Assembly (NCBI GenBank): GCA_006176705.1
Contig: QRFJ01000373.1
Coordinates: forward strand, 432,705 to 496,704
Length of the DNA: 64,000 bases
DNA from: Cocos nucifera
Lineage: Eukaryota > Streptophyta > Magnoliopsida > Arecales > Arecaceae
Direction: 5' to 3'
Shown here: piece after piece, positions 21,397 to 33,084 of the stretch
How positions within the stretch are numbered: position 1 is the stretch's first letter
Layout: each line of letters starts with the position of its first letter
Notes under the pieces: model-generated
The model's database searches: none
Told to the model about the DNA's origin: nothing
What the model saw: the letters and a program-made list of their open reading frames with translations, nothing else
Translations under genes and position numbers: made by a program

Positions 21397-22401
21397 CTAA
21401 ATATGGTCCCGTCGATTGTAAATAAAGGCCTTGATGTTGGTCATCATCTCCTGGGTCCGGACCTGTGACATTGGAGACTTGCTTAGAACTTGGAAGGCAT
21501 GTCCTACTCCACCATAGACATCATATTCCACACTCTTCCCTCCTCTCTCCATTGCCTTACAAAACTCCAGGTTTCTATCCCTCAATGCGTCCATCTCTGA
21601 AATGCACACCAGCAGCGGAGGAAGCCTCAAGTCCTCCAACTTGGGGGAGGATAGCATGGCCAGAGGATTGCACCATGGATGGTCCCTGTTTGATCCCAAG
21701 GGTAGTGCTAGCCTCCAGTAGCAATCTGATGCAGCCAAGCTAAGCGTCGATCTCATCGACTGTCTCGAGTTCTTCTCCGATGAGGTCCGGGTCTCTCCAC
21801 CGAAGAAGGGTTGGATCAGAATCACTCCCTTGAGCCATGCAGGCACACCAGCCAACCCTAATTGTGCTGCAACGTTATTCGCAATGGCTCCGCCGGCGCT
21901 GTCGCCGCCGACGAACATCTGAGAGAAGTTGCATTTGGTCTGCCACCAACTAAGCTCGTCGGTGCGGTAGGCTGCATGCTGCCTCACCCACTTGATGGCG
22001 GCCAGTCCATCTTCATAGGCTGCAGGGAGGCGGTTCTCAGGGGCAAGCCGATAGCTTACCGACATGATGAGGCAGTTGGCCTGAGAAGAAAGCCTTGCCA
22101 AGAACTCATGGTAGCACCGCCATGCGGCGGAGCCGATGCAGAACCCGCCACCATGGAAATATACAAGCAATGGCAGCTGTCCATGGCGGTTGGGTATATA
22201 GAAACGAGCCCAAAGGTCAGTGGAGTGGTTGAAGGAGATGTCACGGCTCGCGACGTTTGGCTCAGGCGCCCAAGTGCATGGCACATCGGGCATCGCCGGT
22301 AGGCGCTCGACGTGGCCATCTTCGTGGACCTTAAGGAGACCTTCGATCTCTTCAACGATGGTGGTTCCATGGTGTGAGTAGTTTCTTCGGGCAGCACTCA
22401 T
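21397..22401 (-). CDS. Carboxylesterase of the plant CXE (GID1-like, alpha/beta-hydrolase 3) family
   Basis: Single-exon gene of 334 residues. The oxyanion-hole motif HGGGF is at residues 83-87 and the nucleophile elbow GDSAGG at 166-171 (Ser168). The acid Asp is about 271 (SEMDALRD), and the His of GVGHAF is 301, so the Ser-Asp-His triad is complete. This separates it from GID1 gibberellin receptors, which lack the catalytic His. The family is soluble esterases of the hormone-sensitive lipase type acting on small acyl esters; the substrate cannot be read from sequence. There is no signal peptide. The ATG at 22399-22401 is preceded by a purine-rich AAGGAGAAAG leader, and an AT-rich TATA-like stretch (minus strand, about 22430-22440) is close upstream. 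By pattern I find it nearer to the CXE6/CXE17-type enzymes than to GID1, at low certainty. The frame is intact, and it stands alone between a complex I duplication and a gene-poor stretch. Confidence 0.93.
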   Translation of the reverse strand: MSAARRNYSHHGTTIVEEIEGLLKVHEDGHVERLPAMPDVPCTWAPEPNVASRDISFNHSTDLWARFYIPNRHGQLPLLVYFHGGGFCIGSAAWRCYHEFLARLSSQANCLIMSVSYRLAPENRLPAAYEDGLAAIKWVRQHAAYRTDELSWWQTKCNFSQMFVGGDSAGGAIANNVAAQLGLAGVPAWLKGVILIQPFFGGETRTSSEKNSRQSMRSTLSLAASDCYWRLALPLGSNRDHPWCNPLAMLSSPKLEDLRLPPLLVCISEMDALRDRNLEFCKAMERGGKSVEYDVYGGVGHAFQVLSKSPMSQVRTQEMMTNIKAFIYNRRDHI

Positions 22402-25400
22402 CTTTCTCCTTGTATTCCAGGGCTATAGATGGCTATTAATAAATGGAATTGGAAAATTCTAACACATCATAACGTAGACTTGTGGGTGGATCATGCGTTG
22501 GATTGGATTAATGGCACTTTAATTCAACAATACCCCACGAGGAACGGATGTTTTTAGTCACCTAAGCGATGCAAAAACGCAGGACACATACAAGTGGGGG
22601 TTGGTAAGGTGGGGCTTTCGTCAATGTGAATGCTGCCACCCACAACTAGCACGGCTTTGACTCAACAAAGCACGGAGACTGCTTGTGTCCCATTGCTTTT
22701 GTTAGCTAAACTAATGAGCTTAGTTATCTTCTGCTAGGGAATGAAAGGCATTGAACTTTTTTCTTATTTTTGAGGTTAAATGGGGAAGGAGACTTCTTAA
22801 AATACATTGAACTTGATCGATTTAAGGGAGGGTGGTCGAACTAAGTTTTCATACCTTGTCCAAAAGCGAACCCATTATTGATGTTAGAGGTACAAATTCC
22901 TACCATTTAAGCATGGCCATCGACCTTGACAACCATTAGAGTCTTGCAGGTAAGATGGATGTGATTGGATAGGAATTTTTTTTTTTTTTTTGTTGCTTTC
23001 TTTTGCGTGCCAGTTATAACAATGACTTTAGCACTGTTCCAAGAGAATTGACATGCAAAGAAAATGTAGTCGTGGCTCCTACATTCTGCATCCATTGTTA
23101 AGTTTGTTTCCTTAATCATATGCTGAAGTATATATTCTGCACTAGAGGGCTAATCACGTAGGGAATTCTCTTACCCTTGTGCAAAACATCAATTTAGAGG
23201 GGTGAGAGAATCATTTTCGATGCTTAGCCTGGAAAAACCATAGTTAGTGTGGAAACAAAAAGCGCTTCTCTAACCATCCATGTATCCGCAAGCAAAGAGA
23301 ATTGAGTTGGGAGGATAAAATTAAGCACTTGCATGCAAAGCATGAGCCCAAACTTCTAAAGACAAACCCAATCCCTGCTTGATAGTGATCCAGATGTTAA
23401 GAAATATCCATGTTAGCTTCAATCCAATGTTAAAGAATGGAATCTCAGGCAGTCCACTTGGTGCAAGGAATCCTTACTAAACTAGTAGCAATCAGACTTA
23501 GCAGCCCATAAAAACTGAAGTTCGAACCGAACAACACTATTACCATCCATCTTGTTTCTAAAACTCCGATTTTTCCAAATAGTGATCCATAGTACTGCTG
23601 CAAATAAAGCCACATTGATTACGGTCGATTTAGACAGATGAACCACTAAAAGAGTGCCAGCACAAACCAATATTTGATTTTTTGGATTTTGGAGCATACG
23701 GAATCATTATCATGCATTTACTCATTGAGATCTCAAGTCCTTTCCCCTTGGCCTCCTCAAAGTCCAACAATCCTTGGATTCGTTCTTTCATAGGAGTTTA
23801 GTTTCCTTGAACATTTACGTGGAAAAAACTAATTAAAATTATTATACAAATTATAAATTCATAAAAATACAATCTCAAGAGAGGATTCAGATAGAAGAAT
23901 AAAGATTTTTTTTTTTTTTTTTTTGAAGGGAGAGCTTGAGCCGAATCTTTGGGTCCTGTAATAGTAGGGATAACCCAAAATTAAAGCCTAGTTGTTCGAG
24001 AATCTCTCGCTATCAGATGCCTGACCCTATATCCAAGTATAGATAGAGTCAGAACTTGGCTAAGTTGAATTTGATAATGCAAGACCTCCAATAGAATTTT
24101 ATGGATCAAAATGGCCAAAAATTACTAGATTGAGTGAATAGGATATTAATGAACCGGTTGATTGGTTGAGTCAATGAGGTTGGTAGATTGGTTCTGCTCC
24201 ATATTTCTGTTTACATTGCATGTTATACCGATACTTCTTTTTTTCATTTTTTTGAAGAATATGCAATTCATCTCATCTCATTTATTATATTCTTGCTTTT
24301 TAAGAAAATTTCATTTTTATTTTTTTTTCCAAATCATTCTGCTCGAAAGGTATCTGGACCAATAATAGCAACATTCATGGAAGATAGCTAAGGTATTACA
24401 TTGGACCCTGTTTATCGACAGTGACATAATACACTCTAAAAAGATGTTACCACGAAGCTCATTTTATGGTTGCAGATTTTATTTTTCTAGCATCGGTGTG
24501 TGGATCGGCAGCTGTGCATGACGTGTATTTATCTATAATGCGATGGATGGTGTATACTATGTATCGCACCATTTGGTGAATCATATGCACAGTAGAGGAT
24601 CCGTGCTCGGGCGTGTGACTATTTCAAAGCCCAGGCTCATAAAGCATGCATCATGGAGAATTTGTGAGGTGCTCCCTTAAATTTCATTTGATGCCCTTCA
24701 AAAATGGTTTCTTGTTGGAACATATGTAGACCGATGTTTGGTAACGCTTTGGTCTCAAATGGTAGCAATGTTCGTAATATGCTTGTATATGATAATTTGG
24801 ATAGCTGCTCAGCACCTAGTTTAGTTGTTCTAAACCCTGTTTTCCGACATTTTCCTTTAGCTTTAGCTGTGCATGATGATCTGCTTTATCTAGCATGGCC
24901 ATCAATGGAACGCAGTTGGCCAACAATAAGAATGCACACAAACCAGTATAATTAACAGGTGCTCAGGATCTAATCTTGTTCACATGTGAATATCTTTTTG
25001 TCGAGGTCCATGGCTGTTGGAAATTTGGGAAAGATATATGGAGAATGGAATGGAAAGTGAAAGAAAATAGACCTCCATTTTCATATCCTTTCCTCACTTT
25101 GGTGACATCTAAATAAAATATGAAAGCTTTTACTGCATCAAAGTAGATATCAATCGCAATTGGAATATGATGCAATTTTACCAAAGCATTTTTGATATCG
25201 TCATTTGATTACCATGGGTAGTTGGCTCATCCCAAACACGTGCCAATAATATAATAATTTTTCCACTCTTAAGGCACGAGGTGGGCTAGACGCCAATTTG
25301 GACCATGATTTGTATATCAAATCCTGTTGGCCGTACGGAGCCCCAAACTGACTTGGGTACTTCAGAAATATAAGAAAAGTGCACGGTCCGCAGCATATTT

Positions 25401-26279
25401 ACATGAAGGCTTTTGTTAATGGGTTCGGGTCCCATCATCTTTCGTGGGAAAGAACGGCTCGTCTTTTCCAACTTCAGCCACTAGATCGCATTTTGCTCGG
25501 ATCGTAAAGTACTCCAAACTCTTCTTTCATCTCAAAGTAGCTATTACATGATCCAATGGCTCGGAAGTTGGATCATAAAAGAAAGCGAATCATTCTTTCG
25601 TACGAGAGAAACTACCTGAACCCTTTTGTTAATTTTTGGGAGTTGGCGTGCGCAACTTTTATTGTTATGTATTTATGAAGATATTATGCTAGTAAAAAAT
25701 CAATGTTTAGCCATTCGATAGGTAATTCTTGGTTGGTCGGGACGAGGTTAGCCAAGACCTTTTGCATGCCTAGGATCCTGAATAGGTCAGGTTGAGCTAG
25801 AGATTTGTTTAATCAAAAATATGATCCACTTACTTGTGCATTGCGATGCATTGGATTGGATTAATTTTTAAAACCAGTTCAAATATTAGGTTGGTGCAGC
25901 TTGTCAATCTTCAAAATGTTGTCATATTTTTAATGCTAAGATTGATTTCAAAAATCCCATTCGGACTAGCTACAAGCGTAGGGTAGAATAAGTAAGGGTT
26001 ATGATGAGAGGGCATTCAAACTTAAAGCTTCAAAGCTTACCGAAAAAACTTAAAACTTCAAAATATTCCAACCAAGGCCCAAAAAAAAAAAAAAAACGCC
26101 TAGAACAAGGTCTTATAAACTAAGATATATAAGTGATGCAACAACATGGGCCCCGTTTGAACAAATACAGCTTCTAGACCCGCTCATTGCTCCAAGCTTA
26201 AACCCGAGTGGTGCTGTTTCACACACGGTACTGCAGACCATTTGTCTCCAGCTTGTTGGTTCTATTTATTCTTTTCCTA
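22402..26279. other. Gene-poor intergenic stretch
   Basis: No complete gene found. Long T runs at about 22977-22991 and 23907-23925. A weak LINE-like fragment is listed separately. Open frames here are short, overlap on both strands and show no recognisable motifs. Confidence 0.5.
23480..23700 (-). pseudogene. Possible LINE reverse-transcriptase C-terminal fragment
   Basis: The minus-strand reading gives LFAAVLWITIWKNRSFRN followed by an aromatic-rich tail. This resembles the C-terminal zinc-binding region of plant L1-type reverse transcriptases, where a WALWKERNNRVF-like sequence is typical. No catalytic region, poly-A tail or target duplication was found. It could equally be chance similarity in a 71-codon frame. 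Confidence 0.25.
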
Positions 26280-27250
26280 TGTCACGCCCCGGCCCACCGG
26301 CACATAGATGATAAAAATTTTAAAAATTCACCCTTTGAAATACTAATGTAAAAGCTAGTCTTCAATGCATCTTGTGGAGAAAAATCTCTTATAAAATTTT
26401 AGCAAAAGTAAATATATATTTTTTTCTCTCAATTTTAGGATTATGGTTATGATCAGCAAAGCCCGAAAGAAATAAAATATTGAAAGCATGATATCTAATT
26501 AGCTATGCTTAAAAGAAACTAGCTTTAATTTATATAATATATCAGCAATTAGCTCCGACTGATTGAGCCCAAAAAAATTAGTTTATAAATACATATCAAC
26601 AATCAATCTTGTTAGCTAGATCCAAATCATGATCAGATTAGAGAGTAAATATTTAATTTTAGGATCTTTATATTTTCATGCTTCTTATATTGAGTAATGT
26701 AGATGTAACTACAGGAAATTACATGCAATTAATTATCAGAGACATAGCATCTTCTTGCTTGCCAGTGAATTTCATCCTTTTTTTTAATTATTCAGCATAC
26801 CAACGTCAATGAGGTAGTACCATGAAAAAGCTGAGTCTTGTTTTCTATTTTTTTAATCAATTAAACTTATATTATCCTATCACCATGAATGTGAAGCTTG
26901 GATCTAGTTGAAGGGGTGCTTCCTCCCAAAAAAAACCTATAATTCCAATACTACTAGCTTGAGCTTGAGAACACGAAAGAGAAAAGAGAGAAAATGGAGA
27001 GAGAGTGTGGATACTGTTCTCTATGGATATATTTACTCAAGAGTCCTCTGATTATCTTTTTATATAGAGATGGAGCTATAGACTGTTAGACCCTAATATT
27101 GTAGATTATTAGGCCTTAATCAAATAGATCATTAGAATAGAAAATTCTTCCACTAACCTACAAATTATGGTTGTTGGTCATAGATGTTAATAACCCATAT
27201 TCCGAAAATCATTAGAAAATTTTGATGACCTAACCCTGTCATTAAAATAG
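26280..27250 (+). mobile_element. Possible solo LTR beginning TGTCACGCCCC
   Basis: TGTCACGCCCCGGCCCACCG at 26279-26300 is a sharp GC-rich word inside AT-rich DNA, of a type often found at LTR starts in monocot genomes. A TATA-like TTTTTATATAGAGATGG is at about 27056-27072. There is no coding content and I could not set the 3' end or a target duplication, so this is only a suggestion. Confidence 0.25.
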
Positions 27251-29867
27251 CCGATTGCTTGAGGTCAGCATGGCACCGAAATGTACCATTGATTTGGATC
27301 CGAGGTAGGTTGAATACATAAGAGGTTATAATCCTCAAGTCTTGAGCTAGAGTTAGTATCTACTACATCAATGTTCACTTGGTGATGGGGTTAGCTATCT
27401 CCTAGGATTGAATCCAAGATGTAGTTTAGATTATCTCAATCTTAAGCTGAAATGCACAAGTTGGTGAAAAATGATCCATCCAAATGACTCATGCCCAAAC
27501 ATGAGGCATTATGTCAATCAAATAATGCCAACAACAACAACAGCCCAACTTTCATGAGCTCTGGTTACTCTACGGGTGGTTTAATCCTCCAGTGCTTTCA
27601 GCAAGTATTTGCCGCTCAACTTAAAATCTCCAACCAGGTTATGCACATTCAAATAAAATGTGCTAACGATTAGATATCCAACTAAAACAAACACAAATAT
27701 TATTTTAAAATCTGGAACATATGAAAGATCCTTGAGATTCATGGGGACCATTTAAGATTTTCCATTCAGAAATCTTCCAAACCAAGGATTGCGACCCCAA
27801 ATCTGCCAACAGCCAGGTTCCTCGTGCATGCCCCGAAACTAATCTAGCCCTCAAGTATATCATCCATCCTTCGATCCAAGAATAAAGGACAGAGGGATTG
27901 CAATTATCTTTGTTGTGGGGTCTGTCCCTTGAGCCAGTTGCACCTTTAAGTTCAGATGTTCCATTCTCTCCCTTGCATCCGAGAACGACAAGCCTGCTTA
28001 GAAGGAGGTAGGAATAGAGAAGAAAGGGAAATGGGAAGGGGCAGAGGTGGTGGCCGGGACCTATCACCATGACCTACGGTACGGCCGCTGGGTGGACAGA
28101 GATGTGAGGGATGATAACAAGAAGGGTAAACTCTCCAGAACTAAGCTGGATGAGTAGGACAAGTTGGATAACAGGGACTCTATCTCACGATATAAAGAAA
28201 AGCAGATCAGTTTGCTAAACATTGGCAGTTCTGAAGCTTTAACAAATAGTTGTGACATCTTTCCTTCTGCAATACTTTATGCGATATTTCATATACGTAT
28301 CTACTTAACAAAGATCAAATGAGGATTACTAAATCAAAATATATAGCTTGTTTGATTACCAAATCAAAATAGCTTGGTTTTTAGGTACAAATACATTTCT
28401 CTAATGTTACAGGTTTTGTTGCACCTTTCCTTCTGCAATACTATATGCTACGTTTGGTAGTACTTGACAAACATAATACAATTAGAACAGCTGCAAAATG
28501 AGAATAGTCAAATTAAAACAGCTTTAATTTTAAGGTACAAATACATTACAAAGATGACCAAGATAACTCCAAATAAATCCTTGAAAAACAATAATAAGAT
28601 TGATCAGAACATACAGAGTTTCTCTTTTGTCATAATTGAATTGCGAATGGTCAATTAAATTACTAAATTAACACAAACAACTATTACCATATGCATGACA
28701 TAGTGCTAGTGGACATTTTTCATGGGGACATCATTCCAGCGCTCTCAGATTCTGGCTTCTATGTTCTTTTTCCTTTCCTTGTAACTGATGGGCATATAGA
28801 ATGGACGGACATGCACAAGAAACCAACCTTTGATTAGCTAGCTTACAAGCTTTAAAATCGTATTAATTTTTGAGCTACAAGCTCCAGTACTGATGATTTA
28901 TTCCCAGTAATGGTTTATTCAGTACTAATGATTTATTCCCAAAAGTTCTTAGTTCCTAACATGCAAGAACAGTGCAAAGAAAGAAATCATAGTCAAATCC
29001 AAGATGGAACAATGAAAAATACGAACCAAACCCATGGATATACCAAAGGATGTAAATTAAAGAAGTGCATAGAAAACAAATGAAAGTAATACTTTAATAA
29101 TACAAGAATCTTTATACAAAAATCTCTACTTCAAGAACCATGTTAGTGTGTGTGTGTGTGACTAGGTCAACTCTAATACCGTTTGTAATAATTTAGGATT
29201 TTATCCAAAAAAACTAGCCATAAGTGATAATTCAGAGTCTTTCATCCTAAGTAGTCAAGGCTTCCCCAATGCACAACTAATGCAGATCCCTCGGGGTTCT
29301 CACTGGTGAACAGTAAACAAAAATATTATGACCAACTCATGATTAGCAAGGATCCATGCTGCAATATTTCCTACCCTGTGTGGGCTGTAGAATGACCAGG
29401 CTCCATAAACAATGAACAATTTTTTTTTTTTTTTGTGCTGAGAAAATGAATGATAAACTTGACAAAACTGAAAAACTAAAAAAAAGAAGGGAAAGAAACG
29501 AAGCATGCAACAACACAGAACTGAATGAGAGGCCCTTCAAAGGCATCACACCAACCTTTTTTCTTTTTTTGATAGGGACATCACACAGACTTCAAAAAAG
29601 AAGGGAAAAATCATACTTCTATGTTTCTTTTCATCTAACAACCATGTCATCTCGTACCTAGCCTCCTCACACACACAACATTTAACCTTGAAATTTTCCT
29701 CAATGACTTCAAAGTTTTAACCCGTCTCTTTATCTTTCTAGCTACGGAAGTTCATTTGTCACTAACCAATCTCAAAAAAAAAAAAGTATATACATAATGC
29801 TGACAATAGATTTATGAAATAAAAATGCAAAGCACAGGAAGAATTTATGCTCGCTATAGCGTTGATC
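27251..29867. other. Intergenic, no gene supported
   Basis: A short block at about 28020-28250 reads in one plus-strand frame as a basic, charged peptide (HHDLRYGRW, then RDVRDDNKKGK) with an in-frame stop; I do not recognise it. The word TTTCCTTCTGCAATACT occurs twice (about 28259 and 28426), suggesting a small diverged duplication. A (TG)n run lies at about 29145-29160 and T runs near 29420-29435. Confidence 0.45.
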
Positions 29868-32621
29868 TCAAGAGAGGTCTTCGTAGACTCGGCGCTGGTT
29901 ATCATAGCATCTGATAATAGGAATGTGTTGCACTTTGGAACGATCTATGCCTCCACCTCTCCGTATCATCTGCACAAACTCTTCAGGCATATCGAACAAG
30001 TGAAGTTCTTTAAGATTCCAAAGTAATTCGATGTCTTGGGGCACAGTCATCAGCCGTACACAACTTCTGATGTACATCTTCCGAAGGTTTGGCATTGCTC
30101 CACTCAAGATCACATAGTTCAAGTTATTTAGCTTTTCTAGGTCCAGTATCTTGAGCTTTTGAAATCCTCCTCCTTCACAGCATAGTCTGGTACCGTCATA
30201 AGCATGGATGAGCGTGAGCTCAGCCAGATTTGGCAAAGTTTGAAGGACATGAAGCGAGCCTTCTTTCAGTCCGGACCATCTTAGACGCATCCTGACCAGG
30301 TTCTGAAGAGTTCCAATCCATTTTGGTAAACTATCCAAAGGACCCCTCAGATATAAACGTTGAAGAAGTGGTGGGGTTGCTTCTAAAGTTTGCAGCTCAA
30401 GAAGGTCATCCATACCAGTAGATGTCACTGAAAAGGAATGAAGGTTGGTTAGCTTCTCAATGGAAGCACATAGATGCTGTCCATCTTGTGTTCTCAACTT
30501 CGCAATGCCCAGTCTCCTTAATTGGGTCAGGTTTCCCAGCTCGCTAACTATCTCCACTCCTTGGCTTGCATCCAAATATGAAAGCTTCTGCAGTTCCTTC
30601 AGACTCCCAATTCCTTGAGGAACCTTCACTCCAGAGGCATAATAGAAAGCTGAATGAAGCCCAGTGTAGTAGTGATAAGCAACAAGATGGCGTAGGTGTC
30701 TGAGCTGGAGAATATTTTTGGGCAGGTCGGATATGTAAGTGCCTTTCAGATCCAATGTTTCGAGTTTTTTAAGCTCTCCCACAGACTTTGAAAGCTTCCT
30801 CATCCTTGTGTTCCGCAAGCTCAAGTATCTTAAATGGAGCAGATTTTTGAATTTTAATGGAAAGCTCTCAATTGGTGCACCCTCCAAGTCCAAGATCCTC
30901 AGCAACCTAAATCCAGAAAAAAGTATATGCATGGAAGAGATGGTGAAGGCCTTTTGTCCAATCATGAATAGAGCTCGAAGGTGTGAGAACTTAACATTGT
31001 TAAGAGCATCCTCACTGATTTGATGAGTTGATAAACGTCTGAGTCTTACCTGCGATTCTACATTCCGCCTGATGACTGATGTACAAAAATTTTCCTCCTC
31101 AGATTTCAAGACAAGGATCTCTCGAATTAAACCATGTACTCGACAGCTTCTTATCCTCCCATAATCATAATATTCTGCCACTTCAACCATGTTCCTATCA
31201 ATGAGATCATTGAGATAGTCCTCGGCGACATCTTCCAATGTCTTTCCAGTCCCACTTTCTATGAATCCTTCGGCTATCCATAATCGAATCAGTGTAATGC
31301 GCCTAATTTGATAATCCTTCGGAAAAATGCTGAAGTACAAGAAACAAGATTTATGGGAGTAAGGAAGATCATTATAGCTTAACAAAAGTAATCTCTTGAC
31401 TCTCTCAAACTCGGGGTTTTCGGCCAACTCCGTCCTTAGATTGTCATAGAACTTGCTCCATACTACGAAGTTCTTTTCTTTTCTCGAAAGGATCCCACAG
31501 ATTGTCACAATGGCAAGCGGCAACCCTTTGCATACTTCAACAATTTTTACAGAGGGCTCTTCTAGTTCTTGAGGACAAGCTTTTATGGACCGGAAGGTCT
31601 TCTTACAGAAGAGGGACCAAGCCTTTTCAGCAGATAGAGGCTGAAGATAATAAATATGACCAGATGATTCTTGGAATGTGCTAGCAACATCACCAATACG
31701 AGTAGTAACAAGAATTCTGCTACCACAGTTATTATTAGGGAGTGCATATCTAAAATAATTCCATTCATTTATACACCAAACATCGTCGAGAACAACCACA
31801 TACCTTTTGTCCAGAAGATAACTCCCAAGTATCTCGATTAAGATAATCGGCGTCGTCCTGTCGATGCCTTCGGGTAATTTTTCATTCCTTTCCTTGAAAA
31901 TTTGTTCTATGATGCTTCTCAATAGATCTTCGATCGTAAATGATTGTGTCACTGAAATCCAAGCATGGCACTTGAACCATCCTGTAACTCTTTCATGGTC
32001 ATAGACCTTTTTGACAAGAGTAGTCTTTCCCAATCCACCCATCCCCACCACAGATATCACCTTTCTTTGCAATTCTCCCTGCACTAACAAACCAATCAAT
32101 TCCTCTCTGGGCTCGTCTATGCCAATTAGTTCATCTTCTTTTATGAAAAGAGGATCCACATGACGATCATGTGATCGGTTTCTTGCACCATCTGAGCCTG
32201 TTACCTCATTAATCATACTCATACTAGGATACATACTGCTTCTTGCCAAGGTGCTACTTAGTCTTGTTCTGATCCTTTGTACATGATTAACCATCCGAAG
32301 GAAAGTGACTGGGTTCCTGATGCAGACAGCACTTCTATGAAGGAAACTGATAGTTCCTCTCCCTTGACACTGTCCAAAGTGGAGCATGAAATCCTCAAGA
32401 ACATCTTCGATATCACAGGCTATGTCGCCTAGCTGTCTCACCCTTGCCCTTTCTGTCTCACTCTTTTCCTTTGTTTCTGTTTCTCTTAGATATGCCTTAA
32501 TGATCTCTAGCTCATCTTTGATAACCATGACTTCTGTGCCTAGACCTTTTAACAATTGATTCATTTTTCTGAGCAGCAAATCAAAACTCTGGAGCAAAGC
32601 CCCTGCAGCACTCTCAGCCAT
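29868..32621 (-). CDS. CC-NB-ARC-LRR immune receptor (RPM1-like NLR)
   Basis: Single-exon gene of 917 residues. I take the ATG at 32619-32621 (MAESAAGALL) rather than the longer open frame, because upstream residues do not fit a CC domain and the ATG follows a GA-rich leader. Coiled-coil domain about 1-140 with an EDVID-type DIEDVLEDF at about 70-78. NB-ARC about 160-500: P-loop GMGGLGKTT at 193-201, kinase-2 VVVLDDVW at 275-282, RNBS-B GSRILVTTR at about 300-308, GLPLA at 366-370, and a CFLYFSIFP at about 426-434. The MHD-type motif is VHG (495-497) where VHD or MHD is normal. LRR repeats run from about 540 to the end with recurrent LxxLxxLxL spacing. NLRs sense pathogen effectors in the cytoplasm or at the plasma membrane and trigger defence as ADP/ATP switches. 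The frame is uninterrupted, so it appears functional apart from the MHD change. Confidence 0.95.
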   Translation of the reverse strand: MAESAAGALLQSFDLLLRKMNQLLKGLGTEVMVIKDELEIIKAYLRETETKEKSETERARVRQLGDIACDIEDVLEDFMLHFGQCQGRGTISFLHRSAVCIRNPVTFLRMVNHVQRIRTRLSSTLARSSMYPSMSMINEVTGSDGARNRSHDRHVDPLFIKEDELIGIDEPREELIGLLVQGELQRKVISVVGMGGLGKTTLVKKVYDHERVTGWFKCHAWISVTQSFTIEDLLRSIIEQIFKERNEKLPEGIDRTTPIILIEILGSYLLDKRYVVVLDDVWCINEWNYFRYALPNNNCGSRILVTTRIGDVASTFQESSGHIYYLQPLSAEKAWSLFCKKTFRSIKACPQELEEPSVKIVEVCKGLPLAIVTICGILSRKEKNFVVWSKFYDNLRTELAENPEFERVKRLLLLSYNDLPYSHKSCFLYFSIFPKDYQIRRITLIRLWIAEGFIESGTGKTLEDVAEDYLNDLIDRNMVEVAEYYDYGRIRSCRVHGLIREILVLKSEEENFCTSVIRRNVESQVRLRRLSTHQISEDALNNVKFSHLRALFMIGQKAFTISSMHILFSGFRLLRILDLEGAPIESFPLKFKNLLHLRYLSLRNTRMRKLSKSVGELKKLETLDLKGTYISDLPKNILQLRHLRHLVAYHYYTGLHSAFYYASGVKVPQGIGSLKELQKLSYLDASQGVEIVSELGNLTQLRRLGIAKLRTQDGQHLCASIEKLTNLHSFSVTSTGMDDLLELQTLEATPPLLQRLYLRGPLDSLPKWIGTLQNLVRMRLRWSGLKEGSLHVLQTLPNLAELTLIHAYDGTRLCCEGGGFQKLKILDLEKLNNLNYVILSGAMPNLRKMYIRSCVRLMTVPQDIELLWNLKELHLFDMPEEFVQMIRRGGGIDRSKVQHIPIIRCYDNQRRVYEDLS
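31131..31133 (-). other. MHD-motif Gly codon in the NLR
   Basis: The codon is GGT on the minus strand, residue 497 by my numbering, in CRVHGLIREI. RPM1-type receptors usually read CRVHDLMREI. A single A-to-G transition from GAT would explain it. Confidence 0.85.
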
Positions 32622-32650
32622 TCTCCTCTCTCTCTCTCTCAATTGCCCTC
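32622..32650 (-). promoter_or_regulatory. GA-rich leader upstream of the NLR start
   Basis: On the minus strand a run of GA repeats ends a few bases before the chosen ATG. Such GA tracts are common in plant 5' leaders. It supports the start choice but no regulatory function is shown. Confidence 0.4.
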
Positions 32651-33084
32651 TCTTAATTACTGTTTGCCAATGCCAATAACTACATATAATTCTGTTTGTC
32701 CAGAAGAAAAACCAAGAAGACTGACATATATGCACATCATGTCACCATGTATGTCAAGCATGCGCCTGCACATGTATGTTCATATCAATGTGGACTACTA
32801 GATTTGATACTAATGTAGCGTATATAATCTTATGATATTTATCTAAACATCGTTTTATCTTTTGTGTCAGCATACTTTTATATCTATATTTTTTTTCCAT
32901 TTAAGATTCCCAAATCATGTGCATGCATGTGCGTCCTTGGTGCACGTGCATGCATCTTTGTGTACTCAGCTACATCATGTAATCAATAGAAATTGCATGA
33001 AAGCAAAGTATGTACATCAATTTCGAAATATGTTTTTTTATAGTAATTCACAATATCTTTGTGTCTCTCATTCTTTAAATGAGT

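Noticed and set aside
21862..22302. 146-codon plus-strand frame within the carboxylesterase
   Set aside because: It is the antisense shadow of a complete enzyme with all catalytic motifs.
27705..28258. Two minus-strand open frames as a gene
   Set aside because: Neither has recognisable motifs, and a charged plus-strand reading of the same DNA has an in-frame stop; insufficient support either way.
32622..32735. 38-residue N-terminal extension of the NLR
   Set aside because: The extension is aromatic and unlike a CC domain; the internal ATG at 32621 follows a GA-rich leader and starts a normal MAES-type N-terminus.
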